From contig NZ_CP051155.1 in the NCBI RefSeq assembly GCF_012277275.1, positions 1,178,001-1,242,000 on the forward strand: a stretch of DNA of 64,000 nucleotides, in the 5' to 3' direction. How positions within the stretch are numbered: the first letter of the stretch is position 1; every line of letters begins with the position of its first letter. Source of the stretch: Gephyromycinifex aptenodytis. GTDB lineage: Bacteria; Actinomycetota; Actinomycetes; Actinomycetales; Dermatophilaceae. Positions 7,859-16,075 of this stretch are shown here, in pieces. The notes beneath the pieces were generated by a model. That model saw only the letters and a program-made list of their open reading frames with translations. It searched no databases and was not told the DNA's origin. The position numbers were made by a program, and so were the translations under genes.

Positions 7859-9016
7859 GTGGGCGTTCGGGTCGCGATCGTCGGCGGTGGGATCGCCGGG
7901 CTCATGATGGCTGCGTGTCTGCCGCCGGAACGGTTCGAGGTGACCGTGTACGAGGAACGCCCCGGGCGATGGGGCACGGGCGCCGCCATCGGACTGTGGC
8001 CCGGCGCGCTGCACGCGCTGGCCTCGATCGGGGTGGCGCAACATCTCGTGGATGGGGCGATCCACCTCGATCGGGGCCTGGTTCGGGACGCGGCCGGGAC
8101 GCCGCTGATCGGGATGAACGGCATCGGTTTGCGGATGGTCACCAGGCCCCAACTGATCGAGGCACTCGAGGCCGCCATGCCGCCAGACGTCCGGCGGGTC
8201 ACCGCTGCGGTAGCGGACCCGCGTGGGCTCCCGGCTGACATCGTCATCGGCGCTGACGGGGTACGCAGCGCGGTCCGGCAAACCGTGTTCGGCACCGACC
8301 TGGGTCCCCGAGCGACACCGTGGCTGGCATTGCGCGGCATGCGCGCGGGCGCTCCCCTGGCGCAGCATGTCGGCGAATACTGGGGTCGCGGTGACCTGTT
8401 CGGGCTGACCCCGGCGCCAGGAGAGAGCACCTACTGGTTCGTCGCGTTCCGCAGCACCCTGGGGCCGCAGGATGTCGAGCCAGAAGAGGCGCTCGCCCAA
8501 GCCCGTGCCCTGATGGCCGGGCCCGGGCACGCCCCGATCGTGCGCGAACTTCTAGCGCAGGCCGACCCGGCGACGACGTTGGCGCAACGCATCTTCGAAG
8601 CGCCGCCGATGGCGCGGGTGGTGCGCGGTCGCGTCGCCCTCATCGGGGATGCCGCGCACGCAATGACCCCCAACCTGGGCCGAGGTGCCTGTGAAGCGAT
8701 CGTCGACGCCCACACTCTGGCCTCGCTGCTGAGTGAGACCCGCCGTTCCCCGGCTGCCGCCTTGGCCGCGTATGAGCGACGCCGACTGCTGCCGGGACAG
8801 GTGTTGCGGGTGGCCTCGCGCGCCCTCATGCGGGTGGCAGCGGCTGAACGGGGACAACCCGCCCGCGACGCGCTACTGCGGCGCGTCCCAGCGCCGCGCG
8901 GAACACCGGGCCCACCCTTGGGCAGCAGGGGCCTGGCTCGCGCCGCGAGGTCGCGCCGACCTCCCGAGGTGGTGTCGGGGCAGGACAGCGGCGAGGATGG
9001 GGGCAACCGATTGTGA
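7859..9016 (+). CDS. FAD-dependent aromatic-ring monooxygenase family protein
   Basis: A group A flavoprotein monooxygenase of 385 residues from the GTG at 7859, which follows an AAGGAG site by five bases; an upstream in-frame GTG at 7853 lies inside that site and is unlikely. Motifs are the FAD dinucleotide fold VAIVGGGIAGLMMA at the N-terminus, GADGVRSAVR in the middle, and the second FAD motif ALIGDAAHAMTPNLGRGAC near residue 260. The family hydroxylates aromatic or polyketide-like substrates with NAD(P)H and O2. The last 50 residues are Arg/Pro-rich and low in conservation. A DJ-1 family gene follows after 10 bases, suggesting co-transcription. The substrate cannot be told. Confidence 0.82.
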   Translation: MGVRVAIVGGGIAGLMMAACLPPERFEVTVYEERPGRWGTGAAIGLWPGALHALASIGVAQHLVDGAIHLDRGLVRDAAGTPLIGMNGIGLRMVTRPQLIEALEAAMPPDVRRVTAAVADPRGLPADIVIGADGVRSAVRQTVFGTDLGPRATPWLALRGMRAGAPLAQHVGEYWGRGDLFGLTPAPGESTYWFVAFRSTLGPQDVEPEEALAQARALMAGPGHAPIVRELLAQADPATTLAQRIFEAPPMARVVRGRVALIGDAAHAMTPNLGRGACEAIVDAHTLASLLSETRRSPAAALAAYERRRLLPGQVLRVASRALMRVAAAERGQPARDALLRRVPAPRGTPGPPLGSRGLARAARSRRPPEVVSGQDSGEDGGNRL

Positions 9017-9026
9017 AGGAGGCACC

Positions 9027-9536
9027 ATGACGGCGCGTGCGGCGATCATTCTGGCGGACAAGTTCGAGGACTCTGAGGCGACCAGCCCCATCGAGGCCCT
9101 GCAGGCAGCAGGAGTCGAGGTGACTGTCCTGGGCGCGGCTACCGGCCCGATCAGCGGGAAGAAGGGCGCCAGCGTGGAGGCGACGGCGACGATCGCCGGG
9201 GCCGACGTGGACTCCTTCGACCTGCTGGTCATCCCCGGTGGCGGCTCCCCTGAGAATCTGCGCATCGATGATGACGCGGTTGCCTTCACGCGGCGCTTCG
9301 TCGCCTCCGGTAAGCCGGTGGCCTCGATCTGCCACGGACCGCAGCTGCTCATCTCCGCGAACGTTCTATCCGGTCGCACGGTGACGGCGGTGAACAAAAT
9401 CCGTGACGACATCCGCAACGCGGGCGCGACATACCTCGATGAAGAACTCGTTGTGGATGGCAACCTCATTTCGTCCCGGGTCCCCGATGATCTGCCGGCG
9501 TTCAACCAGGCTCTCCTCGACGCTCTGAACGTCTGA
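9027..9536 (+). CDS. DJ-1/PfpI family protein
   Basis: A 169-residue PfpI-type protein. The nucleophile elbow is SICHGPQLL with C102 followed by H103, and the N-terminal acidic partner lies in KFEDSE (E14 or E17). The LLVIPGGGSPENLR segment is typical. Proteins of this group act as chaperones, glyoxalase/deglycase-like enzymes or stress proteins. The ATG at 9027 has an excellent AAGGAGG site. It lies between the monooxygenase and the amidotransferase at very short spacings (10 and 5 bases), so the three form an operon. Confidence 0.9.
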   Translation: MTARAAIILADKFEDSEATSPIEALQAAGVEVTVLGAATGPISGKKGASVEATATIAGADVDSFDLLVIPGGGSPENLRIDDDAVAFTRRFVASGKPVASICHGPQLLISANVLSGRTVTAVNKIRDDIRNAGATYLDEELVVDGNLISSRVPDDLPAFNQALLDALNV

Positions 9537-9541
9537 ACGTC

Positions 9542-10288
9542 TTGGAAAACTCTGACGACGTTCTCGTCATCCAGCACGAGATCGACTGCCCACCCGGCAA
9601 TCTCGCTGACCGTGCGACGCGGGCCGGGGTCCGTCTGGAGGTGCGCCGCCCCTTCGAAGGGCATGAGCTGCCCGCTACCGCGGACGGCTTTGCCGGGTTG
9701 ATCGTGCTCGGCGGCGAACGTGGCGCGCATGACGACCAGGCGTGGCCGTGGCTGCCGGCGACCAGGGCCCTGATCCGTGCTGCCGTCGCCTCGCAGACGC
9801 CAATGCTGGGAATCTGCCTGGGGCATCAGCTGGCTGCGGTGGCGCTGGGAGGCGACATCGTCCGGATGGGTTCGACGATTCGCGGCGTGCGGCCGTTCGC
9901 GAGGACGGCGCAGGCCGGGCAGGATCGGCTGTTCGCTCAGTTGCGGGCCGGTTCTGTGACCGTGCAGTGGAACGGCGACACTGTCGACCCGCTGCCGCCT
10001 GGGGCTACCGTTTTGGCGCGCGACGCGGACGGTCACGTGCAAGCGGCCCGTTTCGGGCCGTGCGCCTGGGGCATGCAGAGCCACCCGGAGGTCACCGCCG
10101 CCATCGTCAACCGCTGGGCACACACCAGCGACGCACCTGAGGCGCAGGCTGCCGCCGAAGCTGCCGCTGACGTCACCCGCCAGCTCGCGGACATCGACCA
10201 CGCCTGGGATGCCGTGCTTGCCGAGTTCTTCCACGTGTGCCGTCACCGAGGCGACCCGGCGTGCGCGCCAGCAAACCACGAGCTGTGA
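9542..10288 (+). CDS. Class I glutamine amidotransferase
   Basis: A 248-residue GATase1 domain protein with an intact catalytic triad: C92 in MLGICLGHQL, and H181 and E183 in GMQSHPEV. It starts at a TTG five bases after the DJ-1 gene; no better start is seen because VIQHEIDCPPG lies close to the beginning as in its paralogue. Stand-alone members resemble GuaA-type amidotransferases and release ammonia for an unknown synthase or cleave gamma-glutamyl compounds. The copy at 75-779 is a paralogue lacking the cysteine. No synthase partner is encoded nearby. Confidence 0.85.
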   Translation: MENSDDVLVIQHEIDCPPGNLADRATRAGVRLEVRRPFEGHELPATADGFAGLIVLGGERGAHDDQAWPWLPATRALIRAAVASQTPMLGICLGHQLAAVALGGDIVRMGSTIRGVRPFARTAQAGQDRLFAQLRAGSVTVQWNGDTVDPLPPGATVLARDADGHVQAARFGPCAWGMQSHPEVTAAIVNRWAHTSDAPEAQAAAEAAADVTRQLADIDHAWDAVLAEFFHVCRHRGDPACAPANHEL

Positions 10289-10438
10289 GCTGGGCGTCTG
10301 CGGGGCGCGCACGAGAGCGCCCGTCACCCGGGCACGTCCTGAAGCCTGGGCGGTTTCGCCCTACCGGGCGCCCGGCCTCGGCTCATCTGGCTCAGGAGGT
10401 GATGCGCTCTCACCTGTCGTCCTCGGCTGCGGCAGCGC

Positions 10439-10876
10439 TCAGGGTGCGCGGTGTGCTCGCGCGTCCGGTCTGCGTGGCAGGACACCCGCCGCCCACAGCG
10501 CGGCCAGCACGAGCAGCGGTTGGAAAAACAGTCGCACGAGCCGTTTGGCGTCGGTGTCCAGGCCGAAGGCGTCGGTGTGTTCGAGGTATTGGGCGATGTT
10601 GCCGGGGAAGATGAGCACGTAGAACACGGCCAACGCCACCCCGAAGATTCGCCGGTAGCGCGGCAGGAGCAGTAAGCCAGCTCCGAGCACGATCTCGACG
10701 ACGCCCGAGGCGATGACCACGAAGTCGGCATCCAGTGGGAACCACGCCGGCACCTGGGCCTGGAACTCCGCCCGCGCGGTCGTCAGGTGAGAGACGCCCG
10801 CGAACGTCATCACCGCCCCGAGCAGCAGCCGAGTGATGTTCTGCGAAAACGGGATTCGCTCGGGTTCGCGGTTCAT
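10439..10876 (-). CDS. DoxX-family membrane protein
   Basis: A 145-residue protein with four hydrophobic segments: TRLLLGAVMTFAGVSHL, FVVIASGVVEIVLGAGLLLL, IFGVALAVFYVLIFPGNIA and LLVLAALWAAGVLP. The FAGVSHL and PRYRRIFG segments are typical of DoxX/MauE-like proteins, which act in redox homeostasis or as quinol oxidase-linked partners in other bacteria. It converges on the amidotransferase gene; a small hairpin (GGGCG-gttt-CGCCC, 10348-10361) lies between. Nothing points to a specific substrate. Confidence 0.8.
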   Translation of the reverse strand: MNREPERIPFSQNITRLLLGAVMTFAGVSHLTTARAEFQAQVPAWFPLDADFVVIASGVVEIVLGAGLLLLPRYRRIFGVALAVFYVLIFPGNIAQYLEHTDAFGLDTDAKRLVRLFFQPLLVLAALWAAGVLPRRPDARAHRAP

Positions 10877-11016
10877 GCCGGCACGTTACCCTCGGCGGGC
10901 GCACACGGCGCGCGCCGCCGCACGATCGGTGGGCGATACCCCGGCTCCGGCGAATCAGGGGCTGGTAGCTGAGCGCCGCCAGTACGAGACGCGACCCTCA
11001 GGAGGTCATCGCGCAG

Positions 11017-11059
11017 CGACCTGCGCCGCAGCAAGATCGTCATGCCACGGCGCAGGTCG
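11017..11059 (-). terminator. Hairpin after the second PepSY gene
   Basis: A 12-base perfect stem, CGACCTGCGCCG at 11017-11028 and its complement at 11048-11059, with a 19-base loop, just past the stop at 11067. No T-run. The rest of 10877-11066 shows no gene I can support. Confidence 0.55.
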
Positions 11060-11066
11060 TGTCCGG

Positions 11067-12377
11067 TCACCGCGCGGCAGCAGCCTTTTTGGCTGCGGCC
11101 CGCCGCTTGGCCGAGTTGTGCCGATACAGCCAGGTAGAGACACCGGTCACCATGAGCGCCAGCGGGGTGAGCCCACCGATGAACCACACCGCCCGAATCC
11201 AGGGATTGACGAAAGAACCGGCATGCGCGGGGTATTTCCATTGCTCCCAGACGCGCTGGGTGAGGTCCTGCTCGGGGTTGCCGCGCACGATGACTCCTAC
11301 GCCACCGGAACGCGGCACTTCGACGCGCAGGTCGCCGGGGTAGCGGCTGCGCGCCATCGCGTCGTAGCCATCACGCAGCATGACTCGGTAGGCAGCGTCC
11401 GGTTCGTCTCCCTTGGGCAGGTTGATGCGGGTCACCTCACCGCCGGGAATGACCTCGCGGGCGGCTGCCGCCGCCTGATCGACCCGGATATCCGGCCCCG
11501 AACCCACGGACTCGGGATCAGGCACCTCTGACTCCTGTCCAGGGGTAAGGGCGTACCAGACCTTGGAGACGGCTGCGAACTCAAAACCGGTCCCGGTGAT
11601 CCCCCAGACGAGAAGCGGGACCAACGCCGCGACACCGATGACCTTATGCAGGTCGGTATCCCGGGCGAAACGCCCTCGATTCATCCGCACGGTGAACCCA
11701 CTGCGCCAGCGCCGCGGCCGGGGAAACCACAGCCACAGCCCAGAGGCCACCAGGAACAGCAACATCACGGCGACGCCACCCAGGATGAGACCGGCCAGGT
11801 CTACCGGTTTGTCGCGACCGGTCAGCCACGCGGTGCCGGGCACGTCGGTTTCCAGCGCGGACACATTCGCGGGCAGTTCCTCGCAGGTCAGGAAACAGTG
11901 ATGCAGGTTCTTGGAGAAGCCGAGCCACAGCGGTCGGTCACGGAGCTGGTCGATGATCTCCCCGCTGGCTGGGTCCACCGTGTAGCTCGTCGTGGGCCCG
12001 TCGACCCGGTACACCCCCGCTTCGCGCACCACCGAGTTCGCTTCGGCCTCAGGGTGTTCGCGCTGCACCTTCTCTACTGCTTCCCCGATGCTGATCTGGT
12101 CGGGGGCCTCGGGGTCAGCCACCGTATAGGCGGCTGAGTTCAGGGCCCGCATGATCTCCGGCTCGTAAACCAGCACCGACCCGGTGGTGGCGATCGCAAC
12201 CAGCAGTGCCCCCGCCACCAGCGACACCCAGCGGTGGGTGAGGATGAGGAGTCGTCGCACCGGCCGCCGACTGCGGCGCCGCTTGCCGATCCGGGTGCTA
12301 GCTGCCACCGGCTCTCGTGGTTTCTGCAGCACCTGTGCACTGCTGGATTCCGTCTCCTGCGTTGTCAGCGGCTTCAC
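11067..12377 (-). CDS. PepSY-associated transmembrane protein (second of a tandem pair)
   Basis: A 436-residue PepSY_TM family protein from the GTG at 12377, preceded by GAAAGG as in its neighbour; an ATG ten codons upstream is less likely. An Arg-rich cytoplasmic tail is followed by HRWVSLVAGALLVAIATTG (TM1), periplasmic PepSY modules, a central membrane segment (VAVMLLFLVASGLWLWF), TDLHKVIGVAALVPLLVWG and a C-terminal TM (GGLTPLALMVTGVSTWLY). Family members such as FoxB and FpvG-associated proteins reduce or process ferric siderophores in the inner membrane, and PiuB is iron-linked. It lies in an iron island and is a paralogue of 12677-14038, with blocks of identical residues (RPRRWRSGFTVRMNRGRFAR). 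Confidence 0.85.
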   Translation of the reverse strand: MKPLTTQETESSSAQVLQKPREPVAASTRIGKRRRSRRPVRRLLILTHRWVSLVAGALLVAIATTGSVLVYEPEIMRALNSAAYTVADPEAPDQISIGEAVEKVQREHPEAEANSVVREAGVYRVDGPTTSYTVDPASGEIIDQLRDRPLWLGFSKNLHHCFLTCEELPANVSALETDVPGTAWLTGRDKPVDLAGLILGGVAVMLLFLVASGLWLWFPRPRRWRSGFTVRMNRGRFARDTDLHKVIGVAALVPLLVWGITGTGFEFAAVSKVWYALTPGQESEVPDPESVGSGPDIRVDQAAAAAREVIPGGEVTRINLPKGDEPDAAYRVMLRDGYDAMARSRYPGDLRVEVPRSGGVGVIVRGNPEQDLTQRVWEQWKYPAHAGSFVNPWIRAVWFIGGLTPLALMVTGVSTWLYRHNSAKRRAAAKKAAAAR

Positions 12378-12676
12378 TGCGCGCCTTTCTTCGGTTGAGC
12401 GGTACATCTTCAGGGCGTTGGGTGGTAGAGGTGCAGCAGAGGATGGCGCGGTGCAGCGTCACGACCGGGATGTGCTCAGCGCGGCGGTCAATCCGTGGGC
12501 AGAGCGCGGCGGGCCCGCGGTGATGGCTCTCCCAAGCAGGCGGCGGCCCGGCGAGCCCACCGCCGGACCAGCCACCCAGTACCAACCGGACACCCTTCGC
12601 CGGCGTTACCCATCAGGCGACGATCTGCGTCGTGTCGGTTATCGGTGAACACGACCCGCCGTCAGATCCATCGTGC

Positions 12677-14038
12677 TTACACGCTTGCGGATGCGCGCCC
12701 GCTGCCAGCGCCGACGGGAACTGCGGATGAGCCCCGCTGGGCGGCCTTCTTGGCGGCGGCCCGCTTCTTGGCCGAATTGCGCCGGTACAGCCAGGTAGAG
12801 ACACCGGTCACCATGAGCGCTAGCGGGGTGAACCCACCGATGAACCACACCGCCCGAATCCACGGATTGACGAAAGTACCGGCGTGGGAGGGGAAGGTCC
12901 ATCGATCCCAGAAACGATGGTTGGGTTCCTCATCTGGACCATTGCGGTAGATCACCGCTTCGTCACCCGAACGTGCCACGTAGACGCCGATATCACCAGG
13001 GTTGTGGCTGTAGCCGAACACATCCAGGCCCTTGTGCATCCAGACGTTGTAGGGGCCGTCGGGCTCCTCCTTGTCCGGCAGGTTCACATTGTCGACCTCG
13101 GCACCGGGTATCAACGCCCGTGCCTTTTCCGCCGCTTGGTCCACGCCGATATCCGGCCCGGATCCGGTGCCCTTCAGTTCCGGCTCAGGTTGCGCTTCGG
13201 CGCGGACGAGGGCGTACCAACCCCGGGAGAAGGCCTGCAGCTCGAAGTCGGTGCCGGTGACACCCCAGACGAGCAGCGGGATCAGCGAGGCAATCCCGAT
13301 GACCTTGTGCAGGTCGGTATCCCGGGCGAAACGCCCTCGATTCATCCGGACGGTGAAACCGCTCCGCCAGCGACGCGGCCGAGGGAACCACAACCACAAA
13401 CCGGACAACGCCAAGAACACCAAAAACAGGCCCATGACGCCGAGCGTCACATTGGCCACCGAAAGGCCATCCTCGTCACCCACCAGCGCAGGCGTGCCCG
13501 GCACCGTGGTGTCCATCGCCGCCACGTAACCCGGGAAGGACTCGCAGCTCAACAGGCACATGTGCAGGTTGTCGGAGAACCCGAGCCAGAAGGGTGCCTC
13601 CTTCACCTGGCCGAGGACCGCGCCGGTGACCGGGTCCACGGTGTAGCTCGCGTCTTCACCGTCCACCCGATAGATTCCATTCTCTTTGACCACGCCCTCT
13701 ACCGGGAAATTCGGGTGGGCAGCACGGACCGCCTCGATGGCCTGCCCCATGGTGATCTGTGGCGCAGCGTCAGGGTTGGACACCTCATAGGCCGAGGAAT
13801 TCAGAAACCGCTGGATCTCTGGCTCGTACACCACCACTGAGCCCGAGGTGGCGATGACCACGAGCAGAACACCCGTTATCAGCGACACCCAGCGGTGAGT
13901 GACGATGAGGAACCGACGGAACGGCCGCCGCCGGTGGCGCCGCCCCTTGGGCTTGACAGGCCGCACCGGCTTCGCCTTCGGTACATCCGTCGACGTCGCA
14001 CCGGATGATTCCGGCTCCTGCGTCGTTAGTGAAGTCAC
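12677..14038 (-). CDS. PepSY-associated transmembrane protein (first of a tandem pair)
   Basis: A 453-residue PepSY_TM protein starting at GTG 14038 behind GAAAGG. The layout is the same as its paralogue at 11067-12377: Arg/Lys-rich tail (to about residue 45), HRWVSLITGVLLVVIATSG, PepSY domains, LFLVFLALSGLWLWFPRPR, a TDLHKVIGIASLIPLLVWG segment and a final TM followed by a Lys/Ala-rich tail. Conserved His residues in HRW, the DNLHMCLLSCE segment and TDLHK could bind metal or heme. The role is inferred from family and setting: ferric-siderophore reduction or release at the membrane. It follows the small membrane gene whose promoter has an iron box, so iron control is likely. The 269-base spacer to its paralogue shows no gene. 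Confidence 0.85.
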   Translation of the reverse strand: MTSLTTQEPESSGATSTDVPKAKPVRPVKPKGRRHRRRPFRRFLIVTHRWVSLITGVLLVVIATSGSVVVYEPEIQRFLNSSAYEVSNPDAAPQITMGQAIEAVRAAHPNFPVEGVVKENGIYRVDGEDASYTVDPVTGAVLGQVKEAPFWLGFSDNLHMCLLSCESFPGYVAAMDTTVPGTPALVGDEDGLSVANVTLGVMGLFLVFLALSGLWLWFPRPRRWRSGFTVRMNRGRFARDTDLHKVIGIASLIPLLVWGVTGTDFELQAFSRGWYALVRAEAQPEPELKGTGSGPDIGVDQAAEKARALIPGAEVDNVNLPDKEEPDGPYNVWMHKGLDVFGYSHNPGDIGVYVARSGDEAVIYRNGPDEEPNHRFWDRWTFPSHAGTFVNPWIRAVWFIGGFTPLALMVTGVSTWLYRRNSAKKRAAAKKAAQRGSSAVPVGAGSGRASASV

Positions 14039-14139
14039 TTTGCGCCTTTCTTAGGAGCAGCGATGGGTGGGTATTACAGGCAGGATGTGTGGGACTGGCT
14101 GGCGCACACGGCGCCAGGAGGCGCCCGGAGTCCGAAGAC

Positions 14140-14685
14140 TCACGAGGTTGCGAATGGCATCTGCTCATACAGGGCGATGCAGGTGGTCGCGACGATGACG
14201 GCCGCGAGCAGGGTGTACGGCCAGCGAGCGCGGTGCTGAAGGCGCCATAGCGCGGCGGCACCGGCGCAACAGGTGACGGCCCCGGCCACCTGCAGCACCA
14301 ACCCCACCAGACCGAGAACTCCCCCCAGGCCTCCGGCCAGAGGTGCCACGACGTAGATGAGCACGCAGCGCAACCCCGAGGCCCACACCCCGACACCCAC
14401 CTGGGCGCGCGCCTCGTCGATATCTGCCTGTGACGGCAGATCCGTGTCGGCCGTGGGCAGTGGAGCGCGGTACGGGTCTGAATCTTCGACGTAGGAGACC
14501 GGCCGGGATACGGCGGCACGCTGCGGCAACTCCCCCGCGGCTCGGGCACTGTCGGCGTCCACAGGCGCAGCGTCGGTGACGGCCAATTCGCGGACGGCAT
14601 TTGGGAAGTGGGTCGGCGGCATTGCGGGTGACCCGATAGCTGGTGGGGGCATGCGGTCGGCAAACGTCCGCCGTCTGGATTTCAC
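14140..14685 (-). CDS. Small membrane protein of the iron island, unknown function
   Basis: A 181-residue protein I do not recognise. The first 95 residues are Pro/Ala-rich and soluble; three hydrophobic segments follow (GLRCVLIYVVAPLAGGLGG, LVLQVAGAVTCCAGAAAL and YTLLAAVIVATTCIAL). A CC pair lies in the second segment. The GTG at 14685 has no ribosome site, but a TACACT -10 element ends six bases before it, which suggests a leaderless mRNA. A DtxR/IdeR-like box overlaps that promoter. It is the first gene of a minus-strand run with the two PepSY genes, so it probably serves the same iron step. Confidence 0.65.
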   Translation of the reverse strand: MKSRRRTFADRMPPPAIGSPAMPPTHFPNAVRELAVTDAAPVDADSARAAGELPQRAAVSRPVSYVEDSDPYRAPLPTADTDLPSQADIDEARAQVGVGVWASGLRCVLIYVVAPLAGGLGGVLGLVGLVLQVAGAVTCCAGAAALWRLQHRARWPYTLLAAVIVATTCIALYEQMPFATS

Positions 14686-14691
14686 GGCGAG

Positions 14692-14723
14692 AGTGTAACT
14701 GAGGGAAGCCTTGCCTCAGTTAC
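14692..14723 (-). promoter_or_regulatory. DtxR/IdeR-like iron box and -10 element of the small membrane gene
   Basis: The 19-base site TGAGGGAAGCCTTGCCTCA at 14700-14718 (plus strand) matches the DtxR/IdeR consensus at about 13 of 19 positions. It lies inside a perfect 10-base inverted repeat, GTAACTGAGG (14695-14704) and CCTCAGTTAC (14714-14723). On the minus strand the repeat runs directly into TACACT (14697-14692), a TANNNT -10 element, placing the transcript start at the GTG start codon. An iron-loaded repressor here would block RNA polymerase. Confidence 0.65.
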
Positions 14724-15057
14724 GTTTCCTGATCTCTGACGTGAGGTTTCCCTGAACTGCGCCCGCACCCTCCTCGACGCCGTGGCGAAGAACACGCTCA
14801 CCACTAACGAGTTACCCGCGCGCCTTGGCGTCACTACCCGCCGACACCCCCGATCGCACAACTGCCCGCCGACCGGCCATGCAGGTGAATGAACTGAAGG
14901 TGAACCGCACCCCCTGGCGTCCGCACGTCCTGCGTCAGCCCCGTCCAGGCCGGTGGTTGAGCTAGGCCGGGACCGGACATTCACACGCCTGCGCGTGTAC
15001 GGGGCAGCACCCAGACGGCCTCGCCCGAATACCTGTTGCGAGATTCCAAACCCGTCG
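14724..15057. other. Intergenic stretch, no gene seen
   Basis: Between the two divergent iron boxes about 330 bases show no coding-like frame on either strand and no repeat. One short minus-strand frame (14682-14984) overlaps the box and lacks codon bias; I do not call it. Confidence 0.5.
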
Positions 15058-15076
15058 TTAGGTTAGCCAAACCTAC
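15058..15076. promoter_or_regulatory. DtxR/IdeR iron box upstream of the siderophore binding-protein gene
   Basis: TTAGGTTAGCCAAACCTAC matches the DtxR/IdeR consensus TTAGGTTAGCCTAACCTAA at 17 of 19 positions, the best site in the window. It ends 36 bases before the ATG of the siderophore uptake operon. Iron-dependent repression of all four genes is the expected effect. Confidence 0.88.
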
Positions 15077-15112
15077 ATATCGGACACTGTCCTCGAGGAA
15101 GGTATCCCCTCT

Positions 15113-16075
15113 ATGCCGGTTCGCGCGAGCGTTTCCCGACGATTCACCGCCCTGTTGACCGTAGGGGCCCTGAGCCTGGCCATGTCCGGCTGCGGCCAGG
15201 AGAACGAAGCATCTCCCGCCGCCGCCCCGACGGCTGAGAAGGTCTCAGTGACTCATGCCCAAGGCACGACGGAGGTGGTCAAAGACCCCCAAAAGATCGT
15301 CGTCCTCGAGTTCGGCGCCCTCGACACGCTGAACTCCCTCGGGATGGCTGACCGTGTGGTCGGCGTGCCCAAGACCGGGGTAGTGCCGGAGTCGCTGAGC
15401 CAGTTCAAGGACGACAAGTACACCAATGTCGGTTCAATGTTCGAACCGGACCTCGAAGCCATCAAGAAGACCAACCCCGACCTGGTCATCCTGGGTTTCC
15501 GTAGCGCTAAGAAGTACCCCGACCTGGCTGCTCACTTCCCCACCGTTGACGTCACCTTCGCCGACGGGGGCACGTTCTACGAAGGCGTCGAGGAGGCCTC
15601 CACCATCATCGGCAAGGCCGTGGGCAAGGAGGCCGAGGTCGAGGCCAAGCTCGGAGAGCTGAAAAAAACCATCGAAGACACCAAGACCAAGATGCCCGAC
15701 GGCACCGGCATGATCCTCATGACCTCAGCGGGCAAGGTCACTCAACACGGCGAGAAGTCCCGCTTCGGCGCGATCTTCCGCGACCTCGGGGTGAAGAGTT
15801 CGGGCCAGGTCGCAGACAACCCGCACGGTGACCCGATCTCGTTCGAGGCCATTCAGAAGGCCGACCCCGACATGCTGTTCGTCGTCGACCGCGATGCCGC
15901 CATCGGCAAGTCCGGCAAGGCGGCCAAGGAGGTTCTCAACAACGAGCTCGTCGCCAGCACCAAGGCCTGGAAGAACAACAAGGTCGTCTACCTGGACGGT
16001 CAGCGGTGGTACGTCATCATGCACGGTCTGGACAACGCCAAGGCCATGATCGAAGGCGCAGTAGAGGGTCTGTGA
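15113..16075 (+). CDS. Siderophore ABC transporter substrate-binding lipoprotein
   Basis: A 320-residue TroA/FecB-fold binding protein. The signal peptide ends in the lipobox LAMSGC with lipidated C27, followed by a Glu/Ala/Pro-rich linker. KIVVLEFGALDTLNSLG and PDLEAIKKTNPDLVILG mark the N-lobe, and DPISFEAIQKADPDMLFVV the C-lobe. It resembles the FatB/YclQ/CeuE group, which binds catecholate or mixed catecholate siderophores such as petrobactin; the true ligand is unknown. It is the first of a four-gene operon with two permeases and an ATPase, each overlapping the next by four bases, under a near-perfect iron box. Confidence 0.9.
   Translation: MPVRASVSRRFTALLTVGALSLAMSGCGQENEASPAAAPTAEKVSVTHAQGTTEVVKDPQKIVVLEFGALDTLNSLGMADRVVGVPKTGVVPESLSQFKDDKYTNVGSMFEPDLEAIKKTNPDLVILGFRSAKKYPDLAAHFPTVDVTFADGGTFYEGVEEASTIIGKAVGKEAEVEAKLGELKKTIEDTKTKMPDGTGMILMTSAGKVTQHGEKSRFGAIFRDLGVKSSGQVADNPHGDPISFEAIQKADPDMLFVVDRDAAIGKSGKAAKEVLNNELVASTKAWKNNKVVYLDGQRWYVIMHGLDNAKAMIEGAVEGL

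Noticed and set aside
13319-13360. Near-identical DNA blocks in the two PepSY genes taken as a mobile repeat
   Set aside because: The identity follows the coding frames of two paralogues, so duplication of the genes explains it.
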